A DNA stretch of 64,000 nt, from the NCBI GenBank assembly GCA_011037195.1, contig JAAEAF010000257.1, positions 62,001 through 126,000 on the forward strand, in the 5' to 3' direction. Position 1 is the first letter of the stretch. Each line of letters starts with the position of its first letter. The notes beneath the pieces were generated by a model, which did not search any database, was not told where the DNA came from, and saw only the letters and a program-made list of their open reading frames with translations. Source of the stretch: Triatoma infestans (Eukaryota; Arthropoda; Insecta; Hemiptera; Reduviidae). This document shows positions 57,920 through 64,000 of this stretch, piece after piece. The position numbers were made by a program, and so were the translations under genes.

Positions 57920-59118
57920 ATGTATAAAATTAACGGACAAAACATGAAAATCGACGCCGCTGTAGAATATTTGCTTGCTCAGCAGCAATTAGCAAATCCT
58001 CCAATTAATAATCAACCTAGTCCCTTAAGGAATTTGCAATTGATCAATAGTTTGCCCACTTTCGATGGCGAAAATTCAGCCAAAGTGTCCGATTTCCTAG
58101 ACCAAATTAGCCATTGTGCTAGTCTTTCTGGCTGGGACGACGCTGCCAAATTAGAAATATTAGCACTTAGACTCTCAGGGTCTGCAAAAATCTTTTACGA
58201 CACCCAGAAAGCGGAATTACAACGCCAGGGTACAAATATAACGTATCCTCTAATTTCTGAGCGACTTCTGGCCCGATTTCGTAAGGAGAAAACACCCCTA
58301 GTCCTCTTACAACAGATGACTAATATTCAGTCCTTGCCCACTGAGTCTCCTGAAACATTCGCGGATAGGATTAGACATATCCAATCCGCCATTCATTTAA
58401 AAGCTCAAGCCAACCCACTCGAGGCCTTACAAACAATTTTAGATAAACTGGCCACTGATGCGTTCCTGAAATCACTTCCTCAACCGCTTTGTAATGAGGT
58501 ACGAACGAAGCTACCTCAAAAATTAGATGAAGCACTTTCCTATGCCAATGCCCTAAAAGAAGTTCAGGCTTCTGAAACAAACCCCACAGTTTTCGCTGTT
58601 ACTTCGAAAACTTATAATCGTACACCCCCATCTCCTTGTCGATACTGTGGACAAATGCATTTCCACAGAGAATGCCCGCATCGTAATAAAAGTCAAAAGC
58701 CACAATTAAAACCAACTACCACTTGTAAAGTATTTAATGTAATAAGGAACAGACCTTGCCGCATTGTTCCGGTCCACATTTTGACGTGGACTGCACCAAT
58801 AAATTCAGACCAAAACCTCGTACTAACTTTGGCAAAATGCCTAACAATTTTAATGTACCAAAAAATTTCAATCGTAGGGTATATAATAATAATCGTTATA
58901 ACAATAATAATAATAATCAATATTATAGTAATAATCATAGCACTCGAATTAATTCAAACAATTCGCGATTTCACCCTTCTTCAGATAGACCCCAGTATAG
59001 TCATAATAATGGTAACGAAACTAGCAATAACCTCCAAAATAGGCCCACTTGCCAATATTGTTCAAAATTTGGACATACGGCTCGTAATTGTTTCCAAATA
59101 CAGCCCAAAACGAGTTAG
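57920..59118 (+). pseudogene. gag of the LTR element, one frameshift
   Basis: ATG at 57920 (MYKINGQNMK). Capsid-like region LPTFDGENSAKVSDFLDQIS and LRLSGSAKIFYDTQKAEL, as in retrotransposon gag domains. A zinc knuckle CRYCGQMHFHREC lies near 58640. The frame then shifts near 58735 and the real continuation (HCSGPHFDVDC, an Asn-rich linker, and the canonical CQYCSKFGHTARNC) ends at a TAG at 59116-59118. The annotated open frame to 59197 in the original frame is hydrophobic nonsense. The Asn-rich linker is coded by AAT repeats. Confidence 0.8.
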
Positions 59119-60640
59119 CCCTCAGTCGCTTTCTCGAAAACCTGATATGACATGGCGCAATCATACCTGCTTCCATCAGTCCTGTCTAACTAGGTAATAC
59201 CTAACTATGGCATCACGTCCCTTCATTTGCATGCGGACAATGTCGAAAATTCCAAATTTTCTGGCGAATTCATACTTTCGCAATTAAAAGGCAATTTCCA
59301 ATGAATACTTGTAGAAACATTCTTAATTTGCGCACGTATCTAACACTTAAATTCAACATTCAATTGTCAACTAGTACTCAAACACACCAATTTAGTACTA
59401 ATCGCTAAGTTCACTAAAATCCCTAGTAACTAGCCACAAAATTTCTGTGCCACCTCGCGCACACAATGCATAACACTTGAAATAAAATACTTGACATAAT
59501 CTCTTGAAATAATTCTCAATATATCACACTTCTTAACTTTACATACTACACCACATGTAAATGTTATATGTAAGAATAAACGTATCAGGTTTATATCTAA
59601 TTAAATTGTTGCAATAATGACATATTATTTTGTTTCAGCACTGAAAACTCTCCTACCACGATTTATAAATTTATTCGTCCTTTAATATTTGTAATGATTG
59701 CATTATATATTTTAAATAATAATTGTAATTTATTTTATGTTGCAGAAATCAAGACGACCACGTGAATTTCGTTTAATATTTTTATATATTAATATTGATT
59801 TTTTTTTTATTGTATTAAACTAATTAACTTATTTTTTTTAGTTCGCCTTAAAAGGCTTAGCTTTAATAATTTTTATACTATTTGTTGAAATTATTGCATA
59901 CATATCCATTATATTTTTATGCTGTAGCAACTTAAAAATTTTAAATCTCTCTTTTGCAGCAGATCAAGAATCTTCGTCGTCTGCACGATTGCATGAGTAT
60001 GAATGTTATTGCATGCGCATGAATTTGATTGCATGAAAACTGCATGATTAACTTTAAGAAATTGAAATTAACAATAATGTATTTATGTATAACTCTGTAT
60101 GATTATTTTCAGAAACACAAGATTTCTACAAAGGAAAAGATCTTCATCTTCTCATACCCTTTGCGATCATCCTCACATCCTTGCGCTTCCTTGCACGCTT
60201 ATTAAATATATATATTTTTTTTATTTGCGTATTTTGTGTATTTATTTATTTGTTAATTATTTTTGAAATACTTAAGAGTTTTTTTTTTGTCCATATAGAG
60301 TTAATTCAAGAAACTACATACACACCTACAGTACCGACTTGTCTACCCATTGCCAGTCACTTCTTCATCCGCAACACTCTCACTCGCCAAGCAGTGTTCG
60401 CTGTTCACCTATCAGCCTACCACCACAGCAACGTTCACCCACTCACGCAGCGTTCGCTTGAGAATACATTCAAACACGACGCAACGCTCACCCTTCAAGC
60501 AGCGTTAGCCGCAGAAGAAGATGACTGCACCCTACAACACACGGCAACCTTGCAGACGTTACACACACGCCTCTCGATAACTTCCAAGCCTCTACAACTC
60601 CAGATTATCTCCCAAATTTTTCGTGCCGAAAAATTTCTCC
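59119..60640. other. Interior of the LTR element without recognisable pol
   Basis: No RT, protease or integrase motif is seen in any frame. An open frame 60181-60654 (157 codons) has a hydrophobic start and a Thr/His/Leu-rich tail ending FLQEGG next to the polypurine tract. It may be the remnant C-terminus of pol or env, or chance. Five GCATG motifs lie within about 70 bp (59988-60050). Confidence 0.5.
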
Positions 60641-60651
60641 AGGAGGGGGGA
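60641..60651 (+). promoter_or_regulatory. Polypurine tract
   Basis: AGGAGGGGGGA, 3 bp before the 3' LTR, which would prime plus-strand DNA synthesis. Confidence 0.8.
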
Positions 60652-60654
60652 TAA

Positions 60655-61202
60655 TGTAGTGAAATAACAAAATCGAAAAATAATAGTTTAAAGTTTCTGA
60701 ATATTTTATAGTATCCAAATTGTATTTTTGTTAATATTTTATAATTTTTAGTGCTGTGAATTTACCTTCACATTGTATTTTAGAACCAGGTATATTAAAT
60801 CTGGTCATTACTAAATAGAAAAACAAAGGCACAAAATCCCGTTAGGGCAAACCATTGTAAGAAAATTCCCCCGCGAGAGAGAGAGCAATTCCAAAGAAGA
60901 GAGTCATCAGCTTTAAAAGAGTAAAGAGTAGATAGTCTTAACCCAACCTTCAAACAGGACACTTCAGGAATTGCTCTCTAAACATCAGTGCCAGTATCAA
61001 GTTTTAAGAGTTATTCCAATTAATTTATAAGCATATTGTTGTTAACTTAAATTCTCTTAGAGAATATATCTTTTGAAAAACAGTGTGACTTCTTTATCAA
61101 TGCTAACTCTTCTTCTCCTTTAAACTACGTCTTAACAAGCCCTTCATACAAAATCGCTCGTGCTACTTACTACAAACTACACATCCACACCAATACATTA
61201 CA
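60655..61202 (+). repeat. 3' LTR
   Basis: 548 bp, TGTAGTG to CATTACA, matching 57146-57695. Confidence 0.88.
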
Positions 61203-61206
61203 GATT

Positions 61207-63540
61207 CAAGGGAGTTTCAAGTAAAAGTTCTAAAGATTTACTCATAATTCTTTTGCATTTTCCAACTTTTCTAAAAAACCTTAACATATTTTGCGAATTT
61301 ACACATTAATTATTGCTATGAACTCTAAACTATATTAACAATACTCTTATTTCCGTAAAGTATTAATAATTTCACTAATTACATTAGTAAATATAAAAAA
61401 AATTACATTGCACATGAAAAGCCTAGGTAACAGCTCTTAAAGAGCAGGAAAGGTAAACTATTAGAAGCCATTGCATCATTTTGTGTGAGTAAGTGTGAAC
61501 ATGTTGTCATTTTTGTTGTGGATTTTTTTGGACGTTGGATAGAAGAAATAAACGTAGATTAAGACTAGCTGAATGAGAATGCTGTGCAAGGACTTTATAT
61601 TGTGTAGTTTAGAGTGAGAGAGGATATCGTGAAAGTGGACAGATTGACCGGCACAGTGACGGTGTAATAATGTTGGTCGTTCACTGTTGATGGTTATTCC
61701 AATGGCGTTGTAATGAGAGTGAACTAGCGCTTTTTCTATGCAGGCGGCTGGACTAGCTCTCTACACTCTTTAACTTTTCCTTCCAGTATCCCGATACTTG
61801 TCCTTAGATTACCCTTTCTGAGAGCCATGCTGATCCATTACGTATTCCATAAAACAAATTTATTGGGAAATCGTAATCAGATGATATATTAATAAATACT
61901 TAATTGCAGATTATACATTTCTTTATTTTGGAATTAATAACAAAACTATTTTATAATTCCTAAAGCTAAAAAAAAACAAAAACCTATAAGTTAAAATTTT
62001 TAAATTAAAGGAGTTCAGGTTAAAATAAATCCACCACACATACATCACCTCTTAAGAAAAAATAAACCAAGCAAATAATTAGGAATATTGATCTCATTAC
62101 ACAGTCTGTCGAATATTTAGGATAATGTACTCATCTAATACTTCTTGTTACATTAGGAGCATCATCTTTTGTATTCTCATTGGTGATGCTCATTGGTTGT
62201 GCAATGTAAAGGTGTTATGTTACTTAGTATAGTTGTAGTGTTGGCGGTTTTGTAAAAGGCTTGTGTGCATGTTAAGTTAGAGATAGAATTATTCAGAAAT
62301 AATCAAGAGATCACCACTATTTTTGAAATAAATATATTAATTTCTAAAAGAATTTAAATACTTTACAATATCACTTGTTACTTATTAAATCAATTACTTA
62401 TCTAGAATAAATGCCAGACTTACAACTGGCACTGAATTTAAGAGAGCGATTCCTGAAGTATTCTGATTGAATGTCTAGGTGGAACCCATGAGATGAGCGA
62501 TCCACATCTTTGTGAATAGAACATGTTTGAAGTATTTTGCCACAATGTCACTTTAGGTGTATTTGAATACTATTGCCTGAATTGTTTTTTAACTTAGTTG
62601 AAATGGAAGATTATATAAAAAAGCTTCCGAATGAAGAAATTTTATACGTAAAGTTCTGACGGCTTTTTTCAGTTTAACGATTTAGTCGAAAATTGTTCCA
62701 ACCATTTTCTTTAAACTTCGTATACTATCTGCCTATATAAATACCTATCAATTTTTATTTTGTTACGTTTTCCTAGGAAAATCGATTTTCTGGGGTTTCT
62801 AAGGGAATATTAGGGTTTTCTTCTAAAGTATCAATTCAGAATAATATATGGTTTAAGCACGTAATTAATACTAATATATATTAGACGCTAATATATATCA
62901 GAATTCGGAATTCGTATCGGTTTGTGTGTTTTTACAGCGTAGGTTTTTGAGTTTTTTTGGCTTTTTCATAAACGACTAAAACGATTTCCTTTAAATTTGG
63001 AATGTTCACTGCACAGATGAAAAAGTTTAGGCATCCAAGTGTATCCCCAACCATCTTTTTTTATAGCCAGCCCAACTAAACTTTGTGATCGTTGCAATTT
63101 TAGAGACAATTTGGTAATTAAATTTTATTAATTGAAGTAAGATAAGGTCAATACACTCGCTCCAGACATACCAGTATTATTCAGAAGATTTGTTCTATGA
63201 GTAAAAGGCATAGAACTCTTTCAACAACTCTAAACTAGAGATTCAATCAGAACACTTCAGGATTCGCTCTCCTAAATTCAGTGCCAGTTGTAGAGTTTAG
63301 CATTTATAAGTAATTGATTTAATAAGCCGCAGATTTTATTAAATTTATTTATTTACTTATTACCTCACCCTTGTCTCCCTTGCTTTTCTTCCTTGATGCC
63401 ATATGTCATTTCTGTCTCTGTTCTATGTTTGTATACTGATTTGTCTTAATTGATCAGCATGAGATCGTTTTATTTTCCCCTCTACCAGAACCCACTACTA
63501 TGAATATTAATTTATTTTTTACACCATGTTTCTTTTGGAA
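61207..63540. other. Noncoding paralogue of 2880-5650 in unit D
   Basis: No gene is seen. It contains the inverted-repeat arms and a deletion of about 440 bp at 62476 relative to A. Confidence 0.55.
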
Positions 63541-63554
63541 ACCAATATATATAT

Positions 63555-63690
63555 ATTAGGTAAATGTTTTGTTTCACATGTTTGTTGTAGGTGGTTAGTA
63601 TCTTGAGGTTTTCCTTGACCAGGGGCGGTCTGCAAATCCAAGGTTGATGAACACTATTTAGATGATGGGAATCGCAGTATAATCATCGAA
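63555..63690 (+). pseudogene. Remnant of the putative small peptide frame (unit D)
   Basis: Paralogous to 5735-5866. The signal-like start is deleted and indels break the frame (GTGGTTAGTATC here, GTGTTACTATCC in A). It keeps the TGT (Cys) codon found in B. Confidence 0.45.
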
Positions 63691-64000
63691 ATTACAACTT
63701 TATAGGAAAACATAACCCATTCTCGCCCCAAAAGCCACCTTATACTGTGTATGAGAAAGAGAAAATTTGGTGTATCAGTACAAATAAACTGGAAATAATG
63801 GTGAACACTCTATAATGAGAAAGTAACACAAACTTCCAGGACTTTACACGAATATACAAATTGGTAGAGAGAGATTTACTGTAAGTGAAGAGAAGGGTAG
63901 TAATTGGTTGCTGACGCGTTGTAACTGCTGTTTAAAATATTCTAAAGACTGTCCCGTTTACAAGCGCAGCTGTATTTGTACAGAGTCTCCCACTCTAGTC
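63691..64000. other. Window-end stretch, paralogue of ~5867-6170
   Basis: No gene is seen. It continues unit D past the window edge, where a further copy of the BEL/gypsy position may or may not lie. Confidence 0.5.

Larger units (their letters stand above)
57146..61202 (+). mobile_element. Non-autonomous gag-only LTR retrotransposon (TR-GAG-like), 4.06 kb
   Basis: 5' LTR 57146-57695, primer site, gag with zinc knuckles, a non-coding interior, polypurine tract, 3' LTR 60655-61202. It is flanked by a 4-bp target duplication GATT (57142-57145 and 61203-61206); A has the uninterrupted site near 2880. No protease, RT, RNase H or integrase is recognisable in the 2.96 kb interior, so mobility would need enzymes in trans. 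Presumed gypsy-type from the gag. Confidence 0.85.
54191..64000. repeat. Duplication unit D (runs off window end)
   Basis: Matches A 1-3000 at 54191-57145 and A about 2880-6170 at 61203-64000, with a 4.06 kb LTR element between. About 440 bp present in A (after position 4165) is missing at 62476, where the junction shows CTAG microhomology. It carries one long-type defensin-like gene. Confidence 0.8.

Noticed and set aside
58830..59197. Hydrophobic C-terminal extension of the gag frame (poly-Ile/Val)
   Set aside because: It is the AAT-repeat Asn-rich linker read in the wrong frame after a frameshift. The other frame carries the second canonical zinc knuckle.

Overview
The window is AT-rich animal nuclear DNA, most likely from an insect. 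The evidence is short phase-conserved GT-AG introns, TATA boxes and AATAAA poly(A) signals on small genes, and a mix of retrotransposons (Ty3/gypsy, BEL-like gag, jockey-type and other non-LTR elements) and DNA transposons (Merlin-like, Tc1/mariner) typical of arthropods. The species cannot be told from the sequence. No bacterial gene, CRISPR array, rRNA or intact tRNA was seen.

The only convincing host genes are six copies of a small two-exon gene, all on the minus strand, near 2.2, 10.4, 19.6, 27.7, 37.0 and 56.4 kb. Each encodes a secreted precursor: signal peptide, short propeptide ending in R-x-K-R, and a 43-45 residue mature peptide with six cysteines in the spacing of insect (CSab) defensins. 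Each copy has a TATA box, an 81-bp phase-1 intron and a short 3' UTR. There are two subfamilies: long (2.2, 19.6, 56.4 kb) and short (10.4, 27.7, 37.0 kb). The 19.6 and 56.4 kb copies encode the same protein, and so do the 10.4 and 27.7 kb copies.

The genes sit in large segmental duplications. Unit A (about 863-18229) and unit B (about 18230-35694) are near-identical tandem copies of about 17.4 kb. Each carries a long-type gene, a possible small secreted Cys-rich peptide, a dead BEL-gag/gypsy-pol element, a short-type gene, a Merlin/mariner inverted-repeat cluster, a tRNA-like sequence and an internally deleted LINE. Unit C (about 35695-52040) is a rearranged relative with one mosaic short-type gene and three non-LTR insertions: a jockey-type element, a truncated fragment ending in (TAA)n, and a nearly full-length 5.1 kb element. 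Then come a decayed reverse transcriptase remnant (about 52.0-53.1 kb), an unassigned stretch with a hammerhead-core-like motif, and unit D (from 54191 to the window end). Unit D carries the sixth gene and a 4.06 kb LTR element that encodes gag but no pol.

Most of the rest is transposon debris. Because the units are paralogous, several insertions have an empty site elsewhere in the window, so target-site duplications can be read directly and mutations can be ordered before or after the A/B duplication. Apart from the defensin-like genes, the putative small peptide and two uninterrupted LINE ORF1s, every coding region seen is broken.
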